Positions 10,247-19,900 of a stretch of 64,000 nt of DNA are shown one piece after another; position 1 is the stretch's first letter; the number at the start of each line of letters is the position of its first letter. Source of the stretch: Archangium lansingense (GTDB lineage Bacteria > Myxococcota > Myxococcia > Myxococcales > Myxococcaceae). The translations under genes were made by a program, and so were the position numbers. The stretch covers positions 13,642,001-13,706,000 of the forward strand of contig NZ_JAPNKA010000001.1 in assembly GCF_026626635.1 (NCBI RefSeq), in the 5' to 3' direction. The notes under the pieces were generated by a model. It was not told the origin of the DNA, ran no database searches, and saw nothing but the letters and a program-made list of their open reading frames with translations.

Positions 10247-10270
10247 TCCCCTCTCCCTTTGGGCGAGGGC
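10247..10270. repeat. REP-like palindrome, degenerate copy
   Basis: Short inverted repeat CCCTCTCCC-TTT-GGGCGAGGG just after the stop of the large kinase gene. One arm differs from the window-wide consensus (GGGAGAGGG). It could act as a transcription terminator stem, but no T-run follows. Confidence 0.5.
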
Positions 10271-10318
10271 TACGAGCCCCCTATACGCGTTGCCCCGCCC
10301 TGCTAGTCTCCGGGCGGT

Positions 10319-13300
10319 ATGGCAACCCCATTACACAAGCAACTCCTGGCAGCCTCCGCGTTCGTGGTGCTTGCCCTGGGAGTCGCCGTGGTCTGGGGCG
10401 ACCTTCCTGGCTCGAAGCCCGCGGTGCCGCCCCAGCGTTCCAGGCCCGTTCGTGAGGCGCCCACGCCGCCGCCTCGCGGTGACGGGGCCATCCAGGGAAA
10501 GGTCGTCGCCTGGGACGGCACCCCTGTCGCGGGTGTCGAGGTCTCCGCGACGCTGAGCCAGCCCGGGAAGTCCCTGTCCTCCCTCGCCTGTGAGGGGGAG
10601 TCTCCGAACATCCTTCTGTCCTCTCCCAACTGCGAGGGTGCGCCGAGATGGCAGCTCATCAGGCTCATCGAGCAAGGGCTGGGCGCCGCGCCCGTGGTGG
10701 CGAGGACCACGTCCTCCGCGGATGGGGCCTTCTCTCTCACGGGACTGCCGGATGGAGCCGTCGCGGTCTGGGCCCTGGATGCGCGAGGCGCGAGGGTGGA
10801 GCCTCGCGTGGAAGTGGGCGCCACCGGTGTGAAACTCGTGCTCGGAAGAAGCGCCACCCTCTCCGGCCGTGTCGTGGACGAGGCCAGGCGCCCCCTGCAA
10901 GGCGCGAGCGTGACGCTCTTTCTCGCGGAGCACTCGCGCTACTTCGAGGCGACCACCGATGCACAGGGCCGCTTCTCGCTCGGCCCGCTGCTCGATGGCC
11001 GCCCCCATGGACTCGTCGTCCACCATCCCGACCTGCTGCCCGCGTACGAGTTGCTGTCCTCTCTCCAGGACCTGGGTGATGTGACGCTCCATGCGCCCCT
11101 GCGCCTCGTCGGGCGGGTGCTCGACGGGGAGCACCCCGTCGCCGGCGCGGAGGTCGTGGCCACCGAGCTCGGGCAGTCCGCTCGAACGAGCGGGGACGGG
11201 CGCTTCATCCTCGAGGACATGCCCCCGGGTGAGCACAAGGTGACGGCAAGCACCTCGCGGAAGCGCGGCCACGCCAGCGTGACGTTGGAAGAAGGCTACC
11301 CGGAGGCCACGGTACGCATCGAACTCGGGTCACTCGTCTCGTTCAGCGGCACGGTGAAGGACTCGGAGGAACACCCCATCCCCGACGCCGTGGTCGAGGT
11401 CGAGGGGAGCGACAAAGAGAAGACTCTCTCGGACACGCAGGGACGCTTCACTTTCGAGGCCTTGTCTCCAGGAAACTACAAGGTCACGGTGAGGGCCGAA
11501 GGCTACTCGGACAGACGCTTCCCCCACGTCGCGCCGGCCACGACTCCGACACTGGACGTGGTTCTCAAGCCGACCGCCCTCGTCCGTGGCGTGCTCGTCG
11601 ACACCGAGGGCCATCCCGTGCCGAAGGCCATCGTCCAGCTCGCGGAGAGTGCCGTGGATGAGGACTTCAACACCCAGCTTCCCCCGCCGGAGAAGGTAGC
11701 TGGGAACGATGAGCCTGGCCCCATGGGCGGTATCAACGATCCCCATGAGTCGCGAGTGCACCAGCTCCGCGCGGACGAGAACGGCCGCTTCGCGTTCGAG
11801 CGCGACTCGCCCGGCCGGTTCGCGCTCCGCGTCGATTCGGACCGATGCCTGCCCCTGCAGACCCTCGTGGCTGCGCCAGCCACCGACCTGCGCCTGGTCC
11901 TCCAACCGGGCGCACGGGTGGAGGGACGCGTCGTGGATGCCCAGGGCCTGCCCCTGGCGCAGGTCGAGCTCTCGCTCCATACAGGACTCGACGAGCCGGA
12001 GGTCATCGCGCCCATGGACTCGGACGAGCATGGCCGCTTCGTGCTCGGGGGGATCGCCCCGGGCCACTACATCCTCCTGGCCCGCTTCGACCAGGGAGCC
12101 CCCCACGGCACGACGCTCCCCATCGAGGTCATCGGCACGGAGACGCTCGAGGCCGTGGTACGGCTGGACACCGGACTGAGCGTCTCCGGCATCGTCGTGG
12201 ACGAGTCGAACCGCCCCATTCCCCACGTCCAAATCGAGGCAAAGTCGGCCACGGGGCTCTATGGGCCCCAGGGGGGAGACTCCCCTTCCTCCTCAAAGGC
12301 CATCACGGATGAACAAGGCCGCTTCACGGTGAGGCACCTGCTCCCAGGCCCGTGTGAGCTCGACATCGACATCCCAGGCCACGAGCTGAGCAGGGTGCGC
12401 GCCGCGGGCACCGATTCGAGGGGCAAGCAGCTCGTGGTCCCCGCCGGCTCCACGGACGTGACGCTGACCTTCCGCTACCTCGGGGGAGTCCGCGGGCGTC
12501 TGGTTCACGAGGACGGCACGCCCATCACCTCCTTCTCCATCAACAGCTACTCACATCGGGACCCCCAGGGGGCTTTCCAACAGAACCTCCGCTGGCCAGG
12601 CCCCATCGAGTTGGCCATCTCCGCCCCCGAGCGAACTCCCATCCTGCTGAGCGAGATCGAGGTCGAGCCAGGGCAGCTCAAGGAGTTGGGCGACATCGTC
12701 ATGAAGGCCAGACGGCTGCTGCGCGGCAGGGTGACCCACGCACTGACCGGGGAGCCCATCGAAGGGGCACGGGTCACACGCAAAAGCGCGGACTCGGAGG
12801 GAGAGTTGAGCGGCTTCGGGCGTGACCTCAAGTCCTCCACCGACACCCGTCACGACGGAAGCTTCGAGCTGGAGGGAGTGGAGGCCGATGGCCTCGTCCT
12901 GGAAGTCGAGCTCAACCATGATTCCCCAAAGCACCGCCAACCGATTGGCGCGGGAGACACCTGGGTGGACATCCGGATGACGCCTGGCGCGAGACTGCAG
13001 GGCACCGTGACGGATTCGGAGAGACACCCGGTCGAGACGTCTCTCCTGCTGCTCGCCGACTCATCCGAAGTGCGAGTGCATGACGACATCATCAGCCATG
13101 GGCGTTACGACCTCGATGGGCTCAGCCCGGGAACCTATCTGGTCGTTCCCACCCCGGTGGAAGCCCCAGGGAAGACGCCCATCCGGTTCAAGCCCCAGAC
13201 CGTGGTGTTGGCTTTCGGCTCACGACACGTCCTGAACTTCCAGGCGCAGCGCGGGGACTCCCGGTTGACCCTGCTCCTGTCCGATGAGGAAGGCCCCGCT

Positions 13301-13645
13301 CCCGACGATGAGCGGGTCATCATCGATGACAGGGTGCTCGTCGCGGGTGACCTTCCCCTGCCTGAATTCGAAAGCATGCTGGCGGGAGTGCGCGAGGCTT
13401 TGGAAGTCCCTCTCGATGACGCCTCCGCCTCGAGGCTGTCCGCCGGGCGCTACACCTACTTCCTGTTGGGGACCCGGGGTAAGGATGGCAAGGTCGTCCA
13501 TCGCGAGGTGGTGGACGTGGGCCCGGGAGAAGACATCGTCCGGCGAATCCGTCCCCGGTGGACGCCGATCCTGGCGCGTATACGCATCTACAGACACCCT
13601 TGTCTCCGCAACTGCTCCTACGACGGGTGGGAGTCGGACCCATGA
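10319..13645 (+). CDS. Large carboxypeptidase-regulatory-like (CarboxypepD_reg) repeat protein, exported
   Basis: 1108 residues. The N-terminus MATPLHKQLLAASAFVVLALGV is a signal anchor or uncleaved signal. After it come about ten beta-sandwich modules of the carboxypeptidase regulatory-like type, each with the pattern GxVxDxxxxPlxxAxVxl...tdxxGrFxlxxlxPGxYxlxv (for example SGRVVDEARRPLQGASVTL, EGRVVDAQGLPLAQVEL, SGIVVDESNRPIPHVQIE). No enzymatic domain or sorting motif is visible. Such proteins are numerous in myxobacteria and are presumed periplasmic or surface adhesive/structural proteins. No ribosome site stands out before the ATG. It stands alone between kinase and hypothetical genes. 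Confidence 0.85.
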   Translation: MATPLHKQLLAASAFVVLALGVAVVWGDLPGSKPAVPPQRSRPVREAPTPPPRGDGAIQGKVVAWDGTPVAGVEVSATLSQPGKSLSSLACEGESPNILLSSPNCEGAPRWQLIRLIEQGLGAAPVVARTTSSADGAFSLTGLPDGAVAVWALDARGARVEPRVEVGATGVKLVLGRSATLSGRVVDEARRPLQGASVTLFLAEHSRYFEATTDAQGRFSLGPLLDGRPHGLVVHHPDLLPAYELLSSLQDLGDVTLHAPLRLVGRVLDGEHPVAGAEVVATELGQSARTSGDGRFILEDMPPGEHKVTASTSRKRGHASVTLEEGYPEATVRIELGSLVSFSGTVKDSEEHPIPDAVVEVEGSDKEKTLSDTQGRFTFEALSPGNYKVTVRAEGYSDRRFPHVAPATTPTLDVVLKPTALVRGVLVDTEGHPVPKAIVQLAESAVDEDFNTQLPPPEKVAGNDEPGPMGGINDPHESRVHQLRADENGRFAFERDSPGRFALRVDSDRCLPLQTLVAAPATDLRLVLQPGARVEGRVVDAQGLPLAQVELSLHTGLDEPEVIAPMDSDEHGRFVLGGIAPGHYILLARFDQGAPHGTTLPIEVIGTETLEAVVRLDTGLSVSGIVVDESNRPIPHVQIEAKSATGLYGPQGGDSPSSSKAITDEQGRFTVRHLLPGPCELDIDIPGHELSRVRAAGTDSRGKQLVVPAGSTDVTLTFRYLGGVRGRLVHEDGTPITSFSINSYSHRDPQGAFQQNLRWPGPIELAISAPERTPILLSEIEVEPGQLKELGDIVMKARRLLRGRVTHALTGEPIEGARVTRKSADSEGELSGFGRDLKSSTDTRHDGSFELEGVEADGLVLEVELNHDSPKHRQPIGAGDTWVDIRMTPGARLQGTVTDSERHPVETSLLLLADSSEVRVHDDIISHGRYDLDGLSPGTYLVVPTPVEAPGKTPIRFKPQTVVLAFGSRHVLNFQAQRGDSRLTLLLSDEEGPAPDDERVIIDDRVLVAGDLPLPEFESMLAGVREALEVPLDDASASRLSAGRYTYFLLGTRGKDGKVVHREVVDVGPGEDIVRRIRPRWTPILARIRIYRHPCLRNCSYDGWESDP

Positions 13646-13715
13646 GCCCACGGGGACAGTGACGGGGCCGCGCGGAACCGCCAACCCGCGCTGCTCGAAC
13701 CCTTAGAGTGTCGAG

Positions 13716-13958
13716 ATGACCGTGTCACGACTGCCGCCAATTGAATCGCTCGTCACCGACTTTCTTCAGACGGGCTACGTCCCAGCGAAGGACGGGAAGG
13801 GTCGGGTCGAGCAGGCGCTGACGCTGCCCCTGAGAGAGCAGCTGGTGCTGCTCACAGTGCGCCAGTCTCAGCGCCGTGCACTCCCGCTGGTCCAGGACTT
13901 GGGGCACCTGTGCCGAAAAGTCGTGCTGGGGCGAAAGGGCTTTGACCCTTTCGCGTAA
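13716..13958 (+). CDS. Small hypothetical protein (doubtful)
   Basis: An 80-codon frame with roughly three quarters G/C at third positions, so it could be coding, but a comparable antisense frame (13725-13979) overlaps it and neither resembles a family I know. No ribosome-binding site is evident. The whole gap 13646-13983 holds nothing else recognisable. It may be a remnant of a longer gene. Confidence 0.3.
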   Translation: MTVSRLPPIESLVTDFLQTGYVPAKDGKGRVEQALTLPLREQLVLLTVRQSQRRALPLVQDLGHLCRKVVLGRKGFDPFA

Positions 13959-13983
13959 CCACCGAGAGTTGCCGCCCATCTGA

Positions 13984-14787
13984 TTAATGACGCCCCAGCT
14001 CCCTGTCCCAGGCGTACAACTGCCCGTTCACGGCGTATTTGTAGGCGCTGGAGATATCCTCGAACTTCTTCAGGGGAAGCGCGGAGAGGCGCTCGCGCAG
14101 GAAGTCCGGGTCGCTGAGCACCTCGCGGTGTTTGAGATCGGTGTTCGCCTCCACGACGACAGGAATCACCCGGAGCACGGCCTCCTCGCAATCCTCTCGA
14201 GTCGCGCGAGCCATGCGCTCCACCGTCAGGGCCATGTGCTCGCGGACCGAGGCAGGGCCTCCGGGGCACCAGGCCTCCAGGGTCTTGCGGTAGATGTCAT
14301 CCATGAGCTCTTCCAGCGTGTACTTCTGATCGAACGACCAGAACGCGTAGCGAAGGCCCTGGAGCACATCCCAGAAGCGGAGCACCGAGGCGAGCCGGTT
14401 CGCCATGCGCTCAGCGCTCTGCGGAGGGGGCGGAGACACGGCATGGTAGAGAGCCCCCCAGGGAGTATTCAGGCAAAAGGACTCGAAGGCGTCCCTCGTG
14501 TGCTGGCGCTCCTCCTTCTGGACGCCTTCATTCAAGCCCATGAAGACCTCGACGAACACGTGCATCCGCCAGCGGGGGTCGCCCGTGTCGAAGTCGGCCC
14601 CCGAGTGCATCACCAGCACTTCGCCGGGCGGCACGTGGCGCATCTGCCGGGGCTGGGGGAAGGCACCGGTCTTGAGGTACTGCCGGGCCCACCAGTGGCT
14701 CTCGGCACTCACGTTGCGGCGAGTGATGGCTTTAGTGCCGTAGAGCATCGCTGGAAACTCAAGCGCCGGGGAGTTTTCCATGGGCAT
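13984..14787 (-). CDS. Hypothetical cytoplasmic protein
   Basis: 267 residues, no signal peptide and no membrane segment. I do not recognise the family. Trp, His and Tyr are frequent (for example SHWWARQYLKTGAF and FWDVLQGLRYAFWSFDQKY) and the C-terminal half looks helical. Third positions are less GC-rich than in housekeeping neighbours. It lies at the left edge of an accessory stretch containing a DUF2381 pair and a putative defence gene, so an immunity or accessory role is possible but not shown. A second ATG at 14781 is an equally good start. Confidence 0.7.
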   Translation of the reverse strand: MPMENSPALEFPAMLYGTKAITRRNVSAESHWWARQYLKTGAFPQPRQMRHVPPGEVLVMHSGADFDTGDPRWRMHVFVEVFMGLNEGVQKEERQHTRDAFESFCLNTPWGALYHAVSPPPPQSAERMANRLASVLRFWDVLQGLRYAFWSFDQKYTLEELMDDIYRKTLEAWCPGGPASVREHMALTVERMARATREDCEEAVLRVIPVVVEANTDLKHREVLSDPDFLRERLSALPLKKFEDISSAYKYAVNGQLYAWDRELGRH

Positions 14788-14940
14788 GGCTTTCGGCCTA
14801 ACATGGTGGTCAGCAGTTCCTCAAGTGCCAGGCACCTCGTGCGCTGCGCATGCAGTCGTAACGGCCCTCTCCAGCCTTTGTCTTCGCAACGGACGAAGTT
14901 CTTTGTGCAGCTTACCCGTTCTGTTAGGTTGACCAGTGTT

Positions 14941-15894
14941 ATGCGAAACTTCTTACCTCCCCGGTCAACCCTGCTTCTCGCCCTCATGGCGTCCGTCGCC
15001 GTGGCGCGTGGACGCGATCCCAACGTTTGGAGCGCCTACGTTCAGGGTCCCCCGATTGAATCGGTTCGCCGACTGCACGTAACCCCCCATGTAGTGACTG
15101 TGCTCCGGTTCCAGCAGCCCTGTGATGCGGAGGGGACGAAAATGCTGGGGTGGGAAGGTCGCTTCGAGCCGGTGGCGTGTGCCGGAAAGAGGGTGCTGAT
15201 AGAGCCGCTCCAGGTCCTTGGCCCCGAGGACCGATTCCTGTTGGTCGTGAGGCTCGCGGATGGGACTGAAGTGTCCTTCACCTTGATGGGGGCCACCAGG
15301 AAGGAAGGAGAGTGGCCAGACCAACAGGTGAACGTCTTCATCGAACCGGAAACCCGAGAAGCACTCCAATCACAGCTCAAAGAAATCCGCCAGAGGGAGC
15401 GGTTGCTCGAGGAGGCAACCTACCGTCACTACAAAGAGGACACGGCGGACCACGCGCTCGCCAAACTTCTAACGACGGGTGCCATCAATCAAACCTCGTT
15501 CATCGAGCGACGAAAGCGGATCGTCAAGACCGATGACGGGGCCGAAATGGTCGTCCGAATCTTCGCGGGCAAGGAGAAGGCGGCGGTCTTGCTGACTGTG
15601 ACGAACCGCCACCCGTCGAAGCCTTGGAGTCTGGCAGAGGCTCGCCTCCGGACCACCCGCCCAGGAGAGGACCCACGCGCCCCCTTCCTGTTCGGTGAGG
15701 CGAGGCCGTTTGCATTGCGCACGGACCGGGACGAGATTGCTCCAGGCGAATCTGGGAATGTGGCCATCGTCGTGGACAGGAGTGCATTCAAGGCGGATGA
15801 CGGGTTCGTCAAAACCCTCGCGCTGGAGATCTACCGCCAGGACGGGTTCTTGGACACCTACGTCCTCCTGGATCGTCGGCTTGTTCGTGAGTAA
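14941..15894 (+). CDS. DUF2381 family exported protein
   Basis: 317 residues with a signal peptide (MRNFLPPRSTLLLALMASVAVARG). The body matches DUF2381, a myxobacterial paralogous family: an N-terminal beta domain (VTPHVVTVLRFQQPC, EDRFLLVVRLADG), a helical middle (about 130-180) and a C-terminal beta domain ending ALEIYRQDGFLDTYVLLDRRL. The longer frame upstream is discounted because the signal peptide begins here. It is followed after 11 bases by a small lipoprotein gene; elsewhere in this window (40940) a DUF2381 gene is coupled to a Ser/Thr kinase. Probably a periplasmic partner or regulator of that system; molecular function unknown. Confidence 0.85.
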   Translation: MRNFLPPRSTLLLALMASVAVARGRDPNVWSAYVQGPPIESVRRLHVTPHVVTVLRFQQPCDAEGTKMLGWEGRFEPVACAGKRVLIEPLQVLGPEDRFLLVVRLADGTEVSFTLMGATRKEGEWPDQQVNVFIEPETREALQSQLKEIRQRERLLEEATYRHYKEDTADHALAKLLTTGAINQTSFIERRKRIVKTDDGAEMVVRIFAGKEKAAVLLTVTNRHPSKPWSLAEARLRTTRPGEDPRAPFLFGEARPFALRTDRDEIAPGESGNVAIVVDRSAFKADDGFVKTLALEIYRQDGFLDTYVLLDRRLVRE

Positions 15895-15905
15895 GACCGT
15901 TGCTC

Positions 15906-16394
15906 ATGTCGTCGAATAGCGCGCCGCTACTTCCTTCCGTCGTTCTGCTCCTGGCAACAGCGGGGTGCCCACCGGGGGGCGTGCCTTTGCGCTCGGATGG
16001 CAGCCCCGGACCCGAGAAGTGCTCGGAAGAAGCCATCAAGACGATGCGGATTCTTCGGATGTACGTTGGAGACTCCGCGGACGTGGAACTTGATGCCAAC
16101 CAGATCGACGCGAGGCCCATCACGCTTTATGACGGACCCGTGGAGAGCTTCCTCGACGGTTCGCTTGGCACGCTCGACCCCGGAACCCGCTTGTACGGGC
16201 GGGTCTGGACGAGTGGGCCACAAGTCGTCGTCCGGTACTATGAAGCAAGACCACCGCGCGCGGATACGGTGCCGATTTGTGCGGTGGCCCGGCTTGGTGC
16301 GAATCAACTCAAGAAGCACCCAGAATCAAAGCCTGGGACCGCCATTCTCGATTACTCGGGTGCCTCGGTCTTCGTGGTCGATTCGTTCCGGTGA
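15906..16394 (+). CDS. Lipoprotein resembling the ectodomain of DUF2381-linked kinases
   Basis: 162 residues. The N-terminus is a lipoprotein signal ending LLLATAG-C (Cys at about 20), so it is anchored to a membrane. The C-terminal part (TVPICAVARLGANQLKK, then TAILDYSGASVFVVDSF) has the same layout as the extracytoplasmic end of the kinase at 41797-43635 (PSPLCAVAVDNRNWRK, then AAILDTLLVDTYVQLP). This suggests a stand-alone version of that sensor domain without the kinase. TTG at 15900 could be an alternative start. Co-transcribed with the DUF2381 gene. Confidence 0.75.
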   Translation: MSSNSAPLLPSVVLLLATAGCPPGGVPLRSDGSPGPEKCSEEAIKTMRILRMYVGDSADVELDANQIDARPITLYDGPVESFLDGSLGTLDPGTRLYGRVWTSGPQVVVRYYEARPPRADTVPICAVARLGANQLKKHPESKPGTAILDYSGASVFVVDSFR

Positions 16395-16807
16395 GCCCCA
16401 CCTGAGCGTTCCTGGTAGCCGTGTCATCTCGGATGGATGGAGTCCCTCAGTAGGTGTGGGTGACCATTTCTTGGCGCATCACGCCAGGGATTCCCTCCCA
16501 GTTGTTGTTGCCCGAGTGGCTGTAGGCTTCTTCATTCCGTTCGGCTCGGCGAGCTGCTCCGAGGCAGCCGGGTCTGCGGTCTGAGCATGGTGGGGAGAGG
16601 GGTCACCTGAGCTCGGCCTGGGTGTGCGGATCTGCGGCCAGCTGCGTGAGCCAGGAGGAAGCCGGGATGGAAGTTCGGGGCGCTGCTCGGACGCCGCAGG
16701 AGCGGCTCCGCCGTGTCCGATTCGCTCAGCAGCAGCTCGCCCTTCTCGAAGCGCGAGCGCACGGCGGCGAGCGGCAGCAGTTTCCTGGGCCTCAAGCCTT
16801 CCTTGAC
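16395..16807. other. Non-coding or decayed stretch
   Basis: No convincing gene. An 87-codon frame on the minus strand (16532-16795) starts at a TTG behind GGAAGG immediately after the truncated frame described next. It contains AAVRSRFEKGELLLSESD but loses protein-like character towards its end, which suggests fragments of former genes. This is the 3' flank of the large nuclease-STAND gene. Confidence 0.45.
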
Positions 16808-16981
16808 TCAGGGCCGGTAGTGCACTCCCTGCCGTGACAGCTCCACATCACCCCAGGGCACCCGGCCCCGTCGCTCCAACTCTTTCCGGAGGCGCTGGGC
16901 TATCAACGAGGGAATCCCATCCCGCACCTTCTCCACGTCCTTGTTGTCCTTACGGGTCTCGACGAGGAAGCGCACCGGCTT
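16808..16981 (-). pseudogene. Truncated 3' gene fragment abutting the STAND gene
   Basis: On the minus strand, directly after an in-frame stop, an open frame of 57 codons encodes a protein-like tail (VRFLVETRKDNKDVEKVRDG ... RRGRVPWGDVELSRQG). It has no upstream body and no ribosome site. It overlaps the last 30 bases of the STAND gene in another frame. The simplest reading is the remaining C-terminus of a gene cut when the STAND gene arrived. I do not recognise the parent family. Confidence 0.5.
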
Positions 16982-19900
16982 TCAGCGAATCAACCCCAGA
17001 GGCTGCTTGGAGCCAATGTGCCAGCCACCTACCGACTTCTTTCTGCCATGGGTGACCGTCGCGGAGCGCCTTCAACCAGGACAAGACATCGGGATTCTGC
17101 TCCCAGCGGGCAGTCCACGCCGAAGGGGGTGGGAAACCAGGCTCGGCAAGCCACTTAGCCACCTTCCAAATGGGGGCACCTTCAGGGATCAGTCCGGCGA
17201 TAGGCCCTTTCCGTACCGGGTGTCCAGCCACCGTCGAGGCGAGCACCAGCAGTGCTGCCTTCTCGCTGGCGTGTTCCTCTCCAGCAGCTAGCAGTTCACG
17301 GCATGCACTCCAAGCTCGGTCACCGATGAACCCCAGCCCGAGCCATGCTGTTGCAGCCATTCCCACGCGCGGATGGCTGGACATGGAAAGGAGCGGCGCC
17401 AGCTCTACTTTCCTTCTTGCCTCTGGGTTGTGTACGAGATGTTCCACGAGGCCACGCAAAGCGCGATACCGGAGCTCGAGTGTATTGGGGTCGACTCCCG
17501 GAGCTTGGCCTACATAACGCAGGTAGGCTCGGCCTTCTCCTGGGGATTGGGCCAGCTTTCCCAGGAGCTCCGTCAACACGCCTGCGAGCTTGGGGATAGG
17601 CATGGGAACCAACAACTGGATGAGGTGCCGGTGAACCCGGAGGTCCACGTTGGCCGTCAACCCCTTGCCCAAGAACTCCAGCAGCGAATCCAGAATCTTG
17701 GGGGGCAGTGGCTTGAAGGTCTCCAGGGCCTTGGCAGCGGCAAGGGCTACATGGTGATCAACATTCCTATCCGAATCGCCGTAATGGCGGTTTCGTGAGT
17801 CGGAGAGCAGGGTGCAAAGCGCGTCAAGCCCCTCTGTCCACCGGCCTTCGCGGATGGCATCAACGCAAGCCTCACGAACGGGCGCGCTGCCATCTCGAGC
17901 CAGTCCAAGAATGGCCTGTCGCTCGGTTTCGTTCGCCCTGGGGGCGAGCCCGCGGATCGCGAGGAGCCGGCACTCGTAGTGCGCGTCTTCGAGTGACTTC
18001 CTCAAGTACGCACGTGCATCCGGATCACGGCTCCACCCGAGTGCGCTGATCGCGCTCATCCTGAGCGCCGTGTCCGAAGAGTGGATCGCCACCCGAGCTT
18101 GCTCCGTGATGTCCTCGCCCAATGCTGCCAGCACAACGAGCGCCGTGCGCCCGAGCCGTCCATCCAGGTCGCGGGACCATTCTCGCAGGATGTGCCGGTC
18201 CTCGACTCCAAGCCTGGCCAGTGCATCGGAGGAGGGTGCACCCTTCTCCTCTACTTGGAGACATGCAGTGAGTGCAGGCCTGTTAGAGCACGACAGCGTC
18301 TCGGAGATTGCTTCGTAGACGGCCCATGCCGCTTCGGAGTGGAGCATCCCATCCCACTCCTGCCGTTCAAACAGGAAGAGGATTGCGTCGCGGCGGGTGC
18401 TTGAGGCCAGCGGCATGACGGCAGCCAGTTGCTGGCGGAAATTATCTGGCACCGCTTGTTTGCAGAGCGTCTTGAGGCACTTGGCCATGTGTTGCGGCGG
18501 ACCGGTCACCAGCGCATCAAGCAGATCCGGAACGAGCTTGGTGACATGGGACCGCTCAAGAAGATTCCAAAGAGCCCAGGTGTTGTCGGGCATGCAGCAT
18601 TGGTAGAAGGCACGGAGTTCCTCTTCTGTTACGAGCTGCACCAGCGCTTGTTCCGTCTGCTCCTGCTCTGCATCTTCTTCCTGGTCCTCATCTGACTCCG
18701 AGAAGTGGAGGGGTGGAAGTTGCTCGGCGAGCGCTTGCTCCCAGGCCCACAGCAAATCCTCCCGTCGGGGGTGTTCCAACAACCAGCGGTAGCCCTGCTG
18801 CTTCCTGCGCTCCCTCACCGCAGCAGTGAGCGCATCTAGCATGTGGTATGTCTCGCTGCTGATCTCTCTCCAGTGCTCGGCATCCAGCTCGTTCAGCATC
18901 TGCTGTTGTGCCTTGTGACGGATAGAGGAGTGAACGGCTTCGTCTTCCTGCTCCACGACATCCCAGACCCGCAGCAGCTCGTCCAACCATTTTTCGTGCG
19001 CGGGCTCCCTGGTCATCAAGACGCCATGGATGGCTTCTCCCAACCCTCCATTTCCTCCATGGAACTCAAGCCCGGTCCAGACTGCGAGTTGGAAATCCTC
19101 CGTCAGGTCCCAACCGATACTCCAGAGCCACGAGGCCAATTCACCAGCGCACTTGTGGTGCGAGGAGAATGGGAGCAACCATATGATGTACTGCGACGCC
19201 ACTTTCCGGGCTTCGACGGACGCCTGGACCTGGGCCTTCTGTGTTGGCGTCCAGACAGGTGGAATGAAGCTGCCCATCAGATACGAGCCATTCGCGCGGT
19301 CCATGGAACCGGCAATCCCAATCACGAGCAGGGACACTGCATCATCCGCCTCGGCGAGCTGCTGGCGAGCTTCCTCGAACAGGTACTCAAATTGCTCCGG
19401 GTTCCCCGTGACTAGTTGGGACAGGAGGCAGCCACGGAGCGCCGCGAGTACCTTGGGCGGAAGCTGAATGACTTCCGTTGGGAGTTGGCGAATCAACCTG
19501 AAGGCATCGTCCACGCGGTTCGCGGCGGCGAGGCTCGGCAGCAGCTCTTTCAATATGGCTTCGGCCTGATCGGACTCCGCACGGAGGATGCGCTGAAGCC
19601 CTTCCACCGTGGTGGAGTGGACACGGTAGTGACCCGCCTCGCGAATCAGCCATCGGCCTGCAAGCATCCACTCGAGGAGCTTGTTCCAGGGAACCGGGCG
19701 GTGCTCGTGCCGCTTCAGGAACTCTTTCCATTCGTTCGCCTCGTCTGTGTGGACGGTCGAACGCTGAGAGAGGGACAGCAGTCCCCACAGCCAGATGGCT
19801 GCTGGCACTGCTTTCCACTCCAGACTCAGTACCTCTTCGACGAAACGAGGGGCGAGCTGCCCGACGGAGCACGTTCTCAGCATTTCATCGAGATCGAAAG

